DNA of 27,093 nucleotides, taken from the NCBI GenBank assembly GCA_035942915.1, contig DASZCR010000354.1, positions 1-27,093 of the forward strand, in the 5' to 3' direction. The translations under genes and the position numbers were made by a program. Positions within the stretch are counted from its first letter, which is position 1. Each line of letters opens with the position of its first letter. Below the pieces are notes generated by a model that was not told where the DNA came from, searched no databases, and saw only the letters and a program-made list of their open reading frames with translations. Shown piece after piece: positions 1 through 8,152 of the stretch. The DNA is from DASZCR01 sp035942915. GTDB lineage: Bacteria; Acidobacteriota; Blastocatellia; Pyrinomonadales; Pyrinomonadaceae.

Positions 1-142
1 CTTAGTCACTTAAGAAGAAAGTTTCGCGCTTGGATGCAAAGATAAGAAGCCCGCCTTTTTGACAAGCCTTCCGCCTGCGTGCCATCTTAAATCCGGCTTT
101 TCCAGAACTCCTTGAAGTGTTCGACTGTCGCCCCTTCCGAAG

Positions 143-2350
143 ATGAAACAGGTTATCCGCAAAGGCTTAAAAGAGATTGTCGTTGACGAAGTGCCAGACC
201 CGGTCGTCGCGCCGCATCACGTGCTGGTGCGCCCGCTCTACTCGCTCATCAGCAGCGGCACGGAGACGGCCAGCATACATACCGACAGTCTGCTCAAAGA
301 GGTCGCAGACAATCCTTCGCACCTGCAAAAAATCTGGAACGTGATGAAGCAGGCAGGGCCTGCGCGCACGGTCTCGGAAGTGCTGGCGAAGTTCAGCGAG
401 TACGCCGTTCTCGGCTACTCCGGCGCGGGCGTCGTGGTGGAGAAACACGAGAGCGTGACCGATTTGGAAATCGGCGCGCGCGTCGCTTACGGCGGCGAGG
501 GGACGGGACACGGCGAGACGATTCTGGTCGGACGCAACCTCGCCGCGCGCGTCCCTGCGGGTGTGCCGTTCGAGCACGCCTGCTTCGCCACGCTCGGCAG
601 CATCGCCATGAACGCCGTGCGCAACTCCGGCGTCGGTTTAGGTGAGACGGTCGTCGTCATCGGCCTCGGTCTGGTCGGTCAACTGACGGCGCAACTCGTC
701 CGCCTGCAAGGCGGCGTCGTGATGGCGACGGACTTGAGGTCAGACCGCGTGGAACTGGCGCAGCGTCTCGGAGCAGACCACGCCGTTGCGGGCGGCGCAT
801 CGCTCAAAGAGGCGGTCAGCGCTCTGACTGGCGGGCGCGGCGCGGACTGCGTCGTCATCGCGGCGGCGGCGAAGTCTTCCGCCCCGTGCCAACTGGCGCT
901 CGACCTGTGCCGTGAACGCGGGCGCATCGTCGTCGTCGGCGCAGTCGAGTTGAGCTTCCCCTGGCACGAGATGTATCTCAAAGAGATTCAGCTCTTCATG
1001 TCGCGTGCCTACGGGCCGGGCAGTTACGACCCGGCCTATGAGCAGAAGGGGCACGACTATCCGATTACATACGTGCGCTGGACGGAGAACCGCAACATGG
1101 AGGAGTTTCTCCGTCTCGTCCATTCGCGCCGCGTCGAACTCGAACCGCTTATCACGCACCGCTTCGCGCTCGAAGAAGCGGCCGACGCGTATCGAACGAT
1201 TATGGACGCGGCCTCGTCGAGCCTCGCCGTGCTGTTGCGCTATCCGGCGGCCGACGAACAGGCGGACGGCTCCTCTTTCAAACCGCGTCGGCGCGTCGAG
1301 CTTGCATCGTCTGAGACGCAGGAGCAGGCGGCGCGGTCGGCAGATGCGACGGCCGCGCGTGCCGAACTGGGCGCGGCGCTCGTCGGTGCGGGCAACATCG
1401 CGCGTTGGGCGCACATGCCTGCGCTCAAGAAGGCTTCGGGCGTCAAATTGCGCGCCGTCTACTCGGCGAGCGGTGCGCGCGGAAAGAGTTACGCGCTGCG
1501 CTTCGGCGCGAACTATTGCGCGTCGGACTACGAAGAGATTTTGCGCGACGAAGGGACGGACGTGGTGCTCGTGGCAACGCGCAACCAGCACCACTACGCG
1601 CAGTCGCTCGCCGCGCTCGAAGCCGGAAAGCACGTCTTCGTCGAAAAACCGATGGCGCTCACTGCGGAGGAGTGTCGCGCGCTCGTGCGCGCCGTCGAAC
1701 GGACGGGACGCTTGCTGACGGTCGGTTTCAACAGGCGTTTCGCTCCCTTCTACGTCGAGCAGAAAAAGCAACTGGCGCGGCGCGCAGGCCCGGCCGTCAT
1801 CAACTGCCGCGTCAACTCGCCCGGCATCTCCGGCTCTTACTGGATGGCCGACCCGAAAATCGGCGGCGCGATTCTCGGCGAGGCCGTACACTTCGTTGAC
1901 CTCATGTACTGGCTGTTGGAGAGCGAGCCGGTCAGCGTCTCGGCTTACAGCCTGCCGACCGGCGTCGCAGACCCTATCGGCGAGAACAACGTCGCGGCCA
2001 GTTTCCGCTTCGCCGACGGCTCAATCGGAAATCTCACCTATTGCACGGTCGGCAGCAAGACTTCGGGCGGCGAGCGCGTGGAGGTTTTCGCGCAGGGCGT
2101 CGGCGCGACGAACGAGGATTTCAAGCGACTCGAAGTGAGAAAGAGTATGCGCACGAAGAGCTCAAGTTGGTGGGGAGAGAAGGGCTACGTCGCGCAGTTC
2201 GAGTCTTTCGTCAGAGCAATTCGCGAAGGACGCTCGCCCGCCGTCACGGTCGTCGACGGCGCGCGCGCCACGCTCGGCTGTCTCGCCATCATGGAGTCGG
2301 CGCGCACGCAGGAGCCTTGCCGGATTGACCTCAACGCTGTGCTCTCTTGA
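143..2350 (+). CDS. Two-domain sugar oxidoreductase: MDR dehydrogenase fused to Gfo/Idh/MocA
   Basis: A 735-residue fusion of two NAD(P)-dependent oxidoreductases. Residues about 1-367 are a medium-chain (alcohol dehydrogenase-like) domain with the Rossmann turn GLGLVG at 174-179. Residues about 409-735 are a Gfo/Idh/MocA domain with a second nucleotide motif VGAGNIAR at 414-421, the EKP signature at 501-503 and a GG-x7-H stretch at 574-583. A polar linker (about 370-408) joins them. The usual catalytic zinc ligand Cys of alcohol dehydrogenases is replaced by SLISSGTE (34-41), so the first domain probably lacks catalytic zinc. Such fusions are known in polysaccharide loci and are presumed to modify nucleotide sugars; the substrate cannot be read here. 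The ATG at 143 has no strong Shine-Dalgarno. A TTGACA box at 59-64 lies upstream without a convincing -10. The next gene starts one base after the stop, so the two are probably co-transcribed. Confidence 0.88.
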   Translation: MKQVIRKGLKEIVVDEVPDPVVAPHHVLVRPLYSLISSGTETASIHTDSLLKEVADNPSHLQKIWNVMKQAGPARTVSEVLAKFSEYAVLGYSGAGVVVEKHESVTDLEIGARVAYGGEGTGHGETILVGRNLAARVPAGVPFEHACFATLGSIAMNAVRNSGVGLGETVVVIGLGLVGQLTAQLVRLQGGVVMATDLRSDRVELAQRLGADHAVAGGASLKEAVSALTGGRGADCVVIAAAAKSSAPCQLALDLCRERGRIVVVGAVELSFPWHEMYLKEIQLFMSRAYGPGSYDPAYEQKGHDYPITYVRWTENRNMEEFLRLVHSRRVELEPLITHRFALEEAADAYRTIMDAASSSLAVLLRYPAADEQADGSSFKPRRRVELASSETQEQAARSADATAARAELGAALVGAGNIARWAHMPALKKASGVKLRAVYSASGARGKSYALRFGANYCASDYEEILRDEGTDVVLVATRNQHHYAQSLAALEAGKHVFVEKPMALTAEECRALVRAVERTGRLLTVGFNRRFAPFYVEQKKQLARRAGPAVINCRVNSPGISGSYWMADPKIGGAILGEAVHFVDLMYWLLESEPVSVSAYSLPTGVADPIGENNVAASFRFADGSIGNLTYCTVGSKTSGGERVEVFAQGVGATNEDFKRLEVRKSMRTKSSSWWGEKGYVAQFESFVRAIREGRSPAVTVVDGARATLGCLAIMESARTQEPCRIDLNAVLS

Positions 2351-2351
2351 G

Positions 2352-3452
2352 ATGAAGGTTCTGCAACTCGGCCCCTACCCTCCGCCGCACGGCGGCGTGC
2401 AGACGAACCTCGTCGCCATCCGACGCTATCTGCACGCGCGCGGCCACGAGTGCGAGGTCATCAACCTGACGCGTCACCGGCGCGAGGACTCCGACGGCGT
2501 CTATTATCCGCGAACGCCCATCGAAGTTCTCAAACTGCTCGCGCGCCTGCGCTACGACATCGCGCACTATCATCTCGGCGGAAACGTGACGACGCGGCTG
2601 CTCGGCCTCTGTCTCGCCTGCTCGCTGATGCCCGGCCGACGCGCCGTGCTGACGTTTCACTCCGGCGGCTACCCGCTCTCAGCAGCAGGACGGCGTGCGC
2701 GCCCGCTCTCGCTGCGCGGTTTCGTCTTCCGACGCTTCGACAAAATCATCGCCGTCAACCAGACCATCGTCGAGATGTTCCGTCGCTTCGGCGTGGCCTC
2801 GAATAAAATCCATCTTATCGAGCCGCACGCGCTCGCCGCCGCACCCGCCGCCGTCGCGCTGCCCGACGACCTGCACAGTTTCTACGCCGCGCACGACCCA
2901 GTGCTGCTCACGGTCGGTCTGCTCGAACCGGAATACGGGCTTGCGCTACAGGTCGAAGCGATGGCGCGCGTGCGCGAAAAGTTTCCGCGCGCAGGCCTCG
3001 TCATCATCGGTTCGGGAAGCATCGAGGCGGAACTGCGCGCGCTCATTGCGTCGAAGCCTTACGCGGCAGACCTCCTGCTGTGCGGCGACGTGGCGCACGA
3101 ACGGACGCTGCGCGCGATTTCCGACTGCGACCTGTTTTTGCGCACGACGCACTACGACGGCGACTCGATTTCCGTGCGCGAGGCGCTGCACGCGGGCGTG
3201 CCCGTCATCGCTACGGACAACGGGATGCGCCCGGCGGGCGTGCGCCTGATTCCGAAGGCGGACGAGGCGGCGCTGGTCGCGGCCGTCGAAGAGAGCCTGA
3301 CGAAGGAGCGGCACGGAGGCGGGGACGGCGAGGCAGAGCAGGACGAAGCGCGCGTGCCGGAGGTTGACGAGAAGGAGGCTGACCGGAACGTCGCGGCCGT
3401 CTTCGAGCTTTACAGGGAGTTGGTCGAGGGCGAAAAGGGGGGCGCACTGTGA
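2352..3452 (+). CDS. GT4-family glycosyltransferase (GT-B fold)
   Basis: A retaining glycosyltransferase of the GT4 (glycosyl transferase group 1) type, 366 residues, presumed to add a sugar to the lipid-linked EPS repeat unit on the cytoplasmic face. The N-terminal glycine-rich acceptor loop PPHGGVQTN is at 11-19. The C-terminal donor-binding half contains LLTVGLL (185-191), GLVIIGSGS (215-223) and the family's acidic motif near DGDSISVREALHAGVPVIA (269-287), where D271 and E278 bracket the donor site. I chose the ATG at 2352 because it begins at the conserved MKVLQLGPYPP and lies one base after the upstream stop; an in-frame TTG at 2325 would add nine unrelated residues. A charged Glu/Lys/Gly-rich stretch (318-345) precedes the last helix. 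The sugar specificity is not visible. Confidence 0.88.
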   Translation: MKVLQLGPYPPPHGGVQTNLVAIRRYLHARGHECEVINLTRHRREDSDGVYYPRTPIEVLKLLARLRYDIAHYHLGGNVTTRLLGLCLACSLMPGRRAVLTFHSGGYPLSAAGRRARPLSLRGFVFRRFDKIIAVNQTIVEMFRRFGVASNKIHLIEPHALAAAPAAVALPDDLHSFYAAHDPVLLTVGLLEPEYGLALQVEAMARVREKFPRAGLVIIGSGSIEAELRALIASKPYAADLLLCGDVAHERTLRAISDCDLFLRTTHYDGDSISVREALHAGVPVIATDNGMRPAGVRLIPKADEAALVAAVEESLTKERHGGGDGEAEQDEARVPEVDEKEADRNVAAVFELYRELVEGEKGGAL

Positions 3453-3655
3453 GTTTAGAAAAGTCCCGACGCGAAGCCTTTTTTGTTGCCGGGCATGCGC
3501 GATTCGCGCTAATCTCTCAGGAGGAGTTGAGCCTTTTGGCTCCGAGACGCATCTTGAAGCAACACCGTGCGCGACATCCGCAATCCTCGCGCGAGAGTTT
3601 TATGCCTTCCCAAGACGGCACGGTCGTCCGTCACGCAACGGTAAAATCGTCATGA
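3449..3655 (+). CDS. Possible small overlapping gene, 68 residues, unknown
   Basis: This GTG-started frame fills the whole gap between the glycosyltransferase and the exosortase. It overlaps the upstream stop as GTGA (3449-3452) and its own TGA stop (3653-3655) overlaps the exosortase start as ATGA (3652-3655), the geometry of translationally coupled genes. The product is basic, with no recognised domain, signal peptide or membrane segment. A strong AGGAGGAG (3519-3526) lies inside and is well spaced for an in-frame TTG at 3536, which would give about 39 residues. Against it: composition is unremarkable, and the frame could be open by chance. An alternative is that the interval is just a leader for the exosortase. 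Confidence 0.3.
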   Translation: MSLEKSRREAFFVAGHARFALISQEELSLLAPRRILKQHRARHPQSSRESFMPSQDGTVVRHATVKSS

Positions 3656-4713
3656 GTCAAAGAATCGAGCGCGACACGAACGGCAGTTTCTACGCCCGTC
3701 CGCTCATCCTCGCCGCTGCGATTGTCTTCGTCTACTGGAGCGTGCTCGTCAAACTCGGCCGCTTCTGGTGGGAGGACGAAAACTACTCGCACGGTCTGCT
3801 CATTCCCTTCATCATCGGCTACATTCTCTGGACTGAGCGCGAGACGCTGGTGCGTGCGCCGAAGCGTGCGCGTGTGGCGTGGGGCGGCGCGGCCGTCGCC
3901 TGTGCGCTCGCGGGTCTGTGGGTCGGGACGGCGGGCGCGGAACTGTTCGTGCAGCGCTCCTCGCTCGTGCTGTTGCTGGCGGGCGTGGTCGTCTACTTCT
4001 GGGGCTTTCGTCTGCTGCGCTTCGTCGCCGTGCCGCTGCTGCTGCTGGCGCTGGCGATTCCGATTCCGGCGATTATCTTCAACAAGATTGCCTTTCCCCT
4101 TCAGCTCTTCGCTTCGAGTTGCGCCGTCTGGGCGATGCGCCTCTTTGACATCCCCGTCCTGCGCGATGGCAACGTCATCGAGTTGATGCCGCTCGGTTCG
4201 ACGACGACCAAGAAACTCGAAGTCGTCGAGGCGTGCAGCGGCATCCGCAGCTTGATGACGCTGGTGACGCTGGCCGTCGTCTACGCTTACTTCACGCACC
4301 CGAAGAGCGGGACGCGCGGTGGTGGCGGCGGCGGATGGTGGTCGCGCAGTTATCCGGGCGTGCGCGCCGTGCTGCTCGTCGGCGGCGCGATACCCATCGC
4401 CATCATCGCCAACGCGCTGCGCGTAAGCGGCACGGGCATCCTCGCGCGTTACTACGGGACGCAGGTGGCCGACGGCTTCTTCCATTCGTTCTCAGGGTGG
4501 GTCGTCTACGTCATCGCGCTCCTGATGCTCTTTGCTCTGGGCTGGCTGCTCGAACGCGTCAATCCCAATCGGCGAGATGGCGACGGCGGCGGAAAGGCGG
4601 CCAGAAGCGGCGAGACGGAGCAGGAAGCGACGGGCGCGCGCGACGCGGGTGTGGAAGCGCCCGTCATCGGCAACGCGGCGAGTCCGGCGATGACCATCAC
4701 GGAAAGGAACTGA
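3652..4713 (+). CDS. Exosortase (EpsH/Xrt family) membrane peptidase-transpeptidase
   Basis: A polytopic membrane protein of 353 residues with about eight hydrophobic segments. All three residues expected for exosortase catalysis are present: Cys195 in EACSGIRS (193-200), Arg257 in NALR (254-257) and His278 in FFHSFSGW (276-283). Exosortases process proteins bearing a C-terminal PEP-CTERM-like sorting signal at the cytoplasmic membrane. No such protein is encoded in this window, so the substrate is elsewhere or the enzyme has another role in the EPS pathway. Unusual details are a run of glycines and tryptophans (222-230) between the Cys and Arg segments and a polar tail of about 50 residues (302-353). 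The ATG at 3652 is chosen because the reading frame upstream is non-conserved and the first membrane segment begins near residue 14. EpsI follows 14 bases after the stop. Confidence 0.9.
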   Translation: MSQRIERDTNGSFYARPLILAAAIVFVYWSVLVKLGRFWWEDENYSHGLLIPFIIGYILWTERETLVRAPKRARVAWGGAAVACALAGLWVGTAGAELFVQRSSLVLLLAGVVVYFWGFRLLRFVAVPLLLLALAIPIPAIIFNKIAFPLQLFASSCAVWAMRLFDIPVLRDGNVIELMPLGSTTTKKLEVVEACSGIRSLMTLVTLAVVYAYFTHPKSGTRGGGGGGWWSRSYPGVRAVLLVGGAIPIAIIANALRVSGTGILARYYGTQVADGFFHSFSGWVVYVIALLMLFALGWLLERVNPNRRDGDGGGKAARSGETEQEATGARDAGVEAPVIGNAASPAMTITERN

Positions 4714-4727
4714 GGTTGGCTGCGCAC

Positions 4728-5378
4728 ATGGCATCGAAGGGCAGACATTTCTGGGCGCTCGTCGCGTTGCTCGTCGCGGGCGGCCTGTTGGTCAACTACT
4801 GGGAACGTGCGGGCGAAGCGCGTGTCGAGCGTGCCGCGCTCAAGGATTTCCCGGCGCAGGTCGGCGAGTGGCGACAGCGCCGCCCGGACGTGCGTTTCGA
4901 CGCCGAGACGGAGGCCGTCCTGCGCGCAGACGATTACGTGCTGCGCGACTACGCCCTGCCGGACGGGCGCACCGCCTCGCTCTACATCGGCTACTACGCG
5001 ACACAACGCTCCGGCGTCACCTATCACAGCCCGCTCAACTGTATGCCGGGTTCGGGCTGGACGCTTTCGCAGCCCGCCGTCGTCGAGATTCAGCCCGCAG
5101 GCGGCGGCGAGCCATTCGAGGCCAACCGCTATCTGATTCAGAACGGCGTGGAGAAATTCCTGCTCGTCTATTGGTATCAGGGACGTGGGCGGGCAGTGGC
5201 AAACGAGTACTGGGACAAAGTCTACACGGTCTGGGACAGCGCGCGTCTGCGCCGTTCGGACGGCTCGATGGTGCGCGTGCTCGTACCCGTCGGTAAGTCT
5301 GAAGCGGAGGCCGTCGCGGCGGCGACCGACATCGCCGCGCGGATTGCGCCGGAACTTCCGCGCTTCGTGCCGGGTTAA
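4728..5378 (+). CDS. epsI: EpsI family exosortase-associated protein
   Basis: A 216-residue EpsI-type protein. One N-terminal membrane anchor (about 8-23) is followed by an extracytoplasmic domain carrying the family hallmark HSPLNCMPGSGW (100-111) with conserved Cys105. EpsI proteins are found beside or fused to exosortases in EPS loci; their biochemical role is not established. The start is uncertain: the ATG at 4728 has GAGG 12 bases upstream, while an in-frame TTG at 4716 sits 8 bases after GGAAAGG and would add four residues. The gene is directly downstream of the exosortase and very probably shares its transcript. A 212-base gap follows before the TPR gene. Confidence 0.88.
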   Translation: MASKGRHFWALVALLVAGGLLVNYWERAGEARVERAALKDFPAQVGEWRQRRPDVRFDAETEAVLRADDYVLRDYALPDGRTASLYIGYYATQRSGVTYHSPLNCMPGSGWTLSQPAVVEIQPAGGGEPFEANRYLIQNGVEKFLLVYWYQGRGRAVANEYWDKVYTVWDSARLRRSDGSMVRVLVPVGKSEAEAVAAATDIAARIAPELPRFVPG

Positions 5379-5590
5379 GTTGTTTACAGGAATTCGGGGC
5401 AGATTCGGCGTTTTACAGGTTTTGTGAATTGGTGTCAGCGGCCTTGCCCGTCGCCCGCCGGTTCACCAGAAGCGAGAGACAGCAAAGAGAGCGGCGACCT
5501 TCGGTTTCCCTGCGAGAATGCGCGATGCCCCGCGCTTCCCGGCAGCGGATGCGAGAGGTCGCCCGGAAGACTTGAAGGAGTGCCGCACAA

Positions 5591-8038
5591 ATGAATACGA
5601 ACGAGTGCCCGCGCGTCCGCCAGAAGCGGACGCCGCCGTCGGTTTTACTGCTCGCCATCCTGCTGCTGGTCGCCCTCCTCAGCGCGGCCTGTTCCAATCC
5701 CGACAAGGCTAAGGCCGAACACGTCGAACGCGGCAACGCATTCCTGAAGGAGAAGAAGTATCAGGAAGCCGCCCTCGAATTCCGCAACGCCATCCAGATA
5801 GACGACGGGATGACCTCGGCGCACTGGGGGCTTGCGCAAGCTTACGAAGGCTTGCTCCGCGCCGGTGAAGCGTTCGACGAACTCAAGCGCGTCGTCCAAC
5901 TCGACCCGTCGCACAAAGAGGCGCGCTTCAAACTCGGAACCTACTTCCTGCTGGGCAGCCAGCGCGACGGCAAGATTGCCAACCAGCAACTCTTCGACGA
6001 AGCGCTCTTCCACGCCGAAGAGCTGCTCAAACAGGACGACCGATATATCCCCGGCCACATCCTGATGAGCAACGTCCTCGCCCTGCGCGGCGAACGCGAC
6101 AAGGCTCTGGCCGAACTCAATCGCGCCATCGAACTCGACCCCAACCGCATCGAGTCGCACGTGAGCCTTGCGACCTTCCACTGGCAGGGCGGCGACAAAC
6201 AGAAGGCCGAAGAGATTTTCCGCCGCGCCATCCAGATTAACGAAGGCTCGTCGCTCGCGCACATCGAATACGGCAAGTTCCTCGTCCAGACAGACCGCGC
6301 CGACGAGGCCGAAGCGCAGTTTCGCCGCGCCGTCGAAGTCGATGCGCAGAACGCTGATGTGCGCTTCGTCCTCGCCAGCTTCTATCTCGTCAACCGTCGG
6401 CTCGACAAAGCTGAGGAAGCCTTCAAGGCGCTGGCCGAACTCGACCGCGACCGACCCGACAACCGCGCGCGTCTGGCAGACTTCTACGCCAGCATCGGCC
6501 GCTTCGACGAAGCTCTGGCCGTCTACAGACAACTGGCCGAACAGCTTCCAGACTACACGCGCGCTCGCTACCGCCTCGGCGAAATCATGCTTCAGCGCGG
6601 CGACTCGGCCGGTGCGGTCGCGCAGATAGACGAACTGCTCAAGAAGAACCCGCGCGACGTTGATGCCCTGATACTGCTGGCGCGCCTCAAGCTCGAACAG
6701 GGCGACGCGCGCGAGGCCGTCGTCAAACTCAAGGACGTGCTCGCACAGGAGCCGCGCTCTCAACTCGGTCTCTACTTCATGGCCGAAGCGCAGTACCGCG
6801 AGGGCGACACCGACGCTGCGCGCGCAGCCGCCGGCGACCTCGAACGCTTCTATCCGAACTTCCTCCCGGCCAAGCTGATGCAGGCGCAAATCAGTCTCGC
6901 TTCCGGCGACACGGATTCGGCCCGCAGTCTCTCGACCGAACTGCTCGAACGTCTCGACACGACCGCGCCGAGCAGTCAGCAGTCACCGCAACTGCTCGCC
7001 GACCTCAGAATTAAGGCGCTCACGGCGCGCGGGCGCGCCAGTCTCGATTCCATCAAGCCCGGCACGACGCCGAAGGACAAAGCGGCGGCCACGGCCTCTG
7101 CGCGCGCCGACATCGAACAGGCCGCGCGCCTCGCGCCCGACGCGCCGTCCTCGCACGTCAATCTGGCCGACGTGGCCGCAGCCGAAGGCAAACTCGACGA
7201 AGCGATTCAACACTGCGAGCGCGCTCTGGCGGCCGACCCTGCCAACTTTCAGGCGCTCTACGGGCTGGTCAAAATCTACGCCGTACAGCAGAAGCCGGAC
7301 GCGGCACGCGCGCGCGTCGAACAGGCGCTCGGCGCGCGGCCAAACAGCGCCGGACTCCATCACCTGAAGGCGCTCGCACACGACATCGCGCCGCCTGACC
7401 GCGCCATCGTCGAAGCCTCTCTGCGCCGCGCCGTCGAACTCGACCCGGACTATCTGGCCGCCTACATCGCGCTCGCCGAGTTCTACCTCAACACACAAGA
7501 CCCAGACCGCGCCATCGCCGAGTACACGCGCGTCACGCAGCGTCGTCCGAACGCTTACGCCTTCCGCCAGATAGGCGTCATCGAGAACGGGCGTCGCAAC
7601 TACGACGCGGCCGTCGCCAACTACAAGCGCGCTCTTGAAATCAACCCGAACGAGGCCATCGCCGCGAATAATCTGGCGATGATTTACGCCGAGTACAACA
7701 AGGGCAACTTAGACGAAGCGCAACGTCTCATTCAGGAGGTCGTCCGTCGTTATCCGAACGACCCCAGTGCCGCCGACACGCTCGGTTGGGTCTACTACAA
7801 GAAGGGCTTGCACGACGCAGCCATCGAGCAGTTCCGCAAGGCGATTGCGCGCGCCGACAAGGCCGTCTATCGCTACCATCTGGGGCGTGCGCTGGCCGAC
7901 AAGGGCGAGCGCGAGGCCGCGCGCCGCGAACTCCAGACGGCCATCCGTCTGGGCGAGCAGCAAGCCAAGAACCCTCTGCTCGGCCCCTTCGCTGAGGCCG
8001 CCGACGCGCAACGCGCGCTCGAAAGCCTTGGAGGCTGA
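5591..8038 (+). CDS. PrsT-like TPR-repeat lipoprotein of the exosortase/EPS locus
   Basis: 815 residues. The N-terminus has basic residues, a hydrophobic stretch (18-33) and a lipobox-like LSAAC with the modified Cys at about 35, so export and lipid anchoring are likely. The rest is almost entirely tetratricopeptide repeats: I count about 20 units of roughly 34 residues with the usual Gly-Ala-Pro pattern (for example near DKALAELNRAIELDPN). Gaps are filled by a looser segment around 455-500. Length, lipoprotein signal and position fit PrsT, the TPR lipoprotein of PEP-CTERM/exosortase EPS loci, thought to scaffold the export machinery in the periplasm. The ATG at 5591 has GAAGGAG at 5574-5580. 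The specific subfamily name is an inference from context. Confidence 0.85.
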   Translation: MNTNECPRVRQKRTPPSVLLLAILLLVALLSAACSNPDKAKAEHVERGNAFLKEKKYQEAALEFRNAIQIDDGMTSAHWGLAQAYEGLLRAGEAFDELKRVVQLDPSHKEARFKLGTYFLLGSQRDGKIANQQLFDEALFHAEELLKQDDRYIPGHILMSNVLALRGERDKALAELNRAIELDPNRIESHVSLATFHWQGGDKQKAEEIFRRAIQINEGSSLAHIEYGKFLVQTDRADEAEAQFRRAVEVDAQNADVRFVLASFYLVNRRLDKAEEAFKALAELDRDRPDNRARLADFYASIGRFDEALAVYRQLAEQLPDYTRARYRLGEIMLQRGDSAGAVAQIDELLKKNPRDVDALILLARLKLEQGDAREAVVKLKDVLAQEPRSQLGLYFMAEAQYREGDTDAARAAAGDLERFYPNFLPAKLMQAQISLASGDTDSARSLSTELLERLDTTAPSSQQSPQLLADLRIKALTARGRASLDSIKPGTTPKDKAAATASARADIEQAARLAPDAPSSHVNLADVAAAEGKLDEAIQHCERALAADPANFQALYGLVKIYAVQQKPDAARARVEQALGARPNSAGLHHLKALAHDIAPPDRAIVEASLRRAVELDPDYLAAYIALAEFYLNTQDPDRAIAEYTRVTQRRPNAYAFRQIGVIENGRRNYDAAVANYKRALEINPNEAIAANNLAMIYAEYNKGNLDEAQRLIQEVVRRYPNDPSAADTLGWVYYKKGLHDAAIEQFRKAIARADKAVYRYHLGRALADKGEREAARRELQTAIRLGEQQAKNPLLGPFAEAADAQRALESLGG

Positions 8039-8041
8039 TAA

Positions 8042-8136
8042 GTGATGGGTGATAGGTGATGGGAAGGAAGTGATGGGTGATGGGTAATAGGTGACGAGAA
8101 AAGACAGTTTTTCTCTTATCACCTCTCACCTGTCAC
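8042..8136. repeat. Heptad-register hairpin repeat, unit GTGATGG
   Basis: The gap between the TPR gene and the Wzz gene holds eight consecutive 7-base units on the 5' side (8042-8097): GTGATGG four times, plus GTGATAG, GAAGGAA, GTAATAG and GTGACGA. The 3' side has three complementary-type units (TTATCAC, CTCTCAC, CTGTCAC; 8116-8136). A perfect 7-bp apical stem, GAGAAAA with TTTTCTC (8096-8102 with 8109-8115), closes a 6-base loop. Below it about 15 of 20 positions pair, with a bulge. No U-run follows, so it is a poor intrinsic terminator. The downstream Shine-Dalgarno GGGAGG lies just outside. Confidence 0.8.
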
Positions 8137-8152
8137 CGCTCCGGGAGGTCTT

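Noticed and set aside
740..1891. Long open frame antisense to the two-domain oxidoreductase
   Set aside because: It is Arg/Val/Asp-rich with no recognisable domain, and the sense strand codes a clear protein; GC-rich DNA leaves such frames open by chance.
3364..3651. Upstream extension of the exosortase frame by 96 codons
   Set aside because: It runs through the end of the glycosyltransferase gene in another frame, and the extra residues look random; the ATG at 3652 begins the expected protein.
3642..3654. TAAAAT five bases before the exosortase ATG as a leaderless promoter
   Set aside because: The spacing would suit a leaderless -10 box, but there is no -35 match and no other gene here shows the pattern.
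5645..6889. 414-codon frame antisense to the TPR lipoprotein
   Set aside because: It mirrors the TPR periodicity of the sense strand and shows no domain of its own.
8042..8136. CRISPR-like or transposon-end interpretation of the heptad repeats
   Set aside because: Units are 7 bases without spacers, no cas or transposase genes are present, and no target-site duplications are visible.
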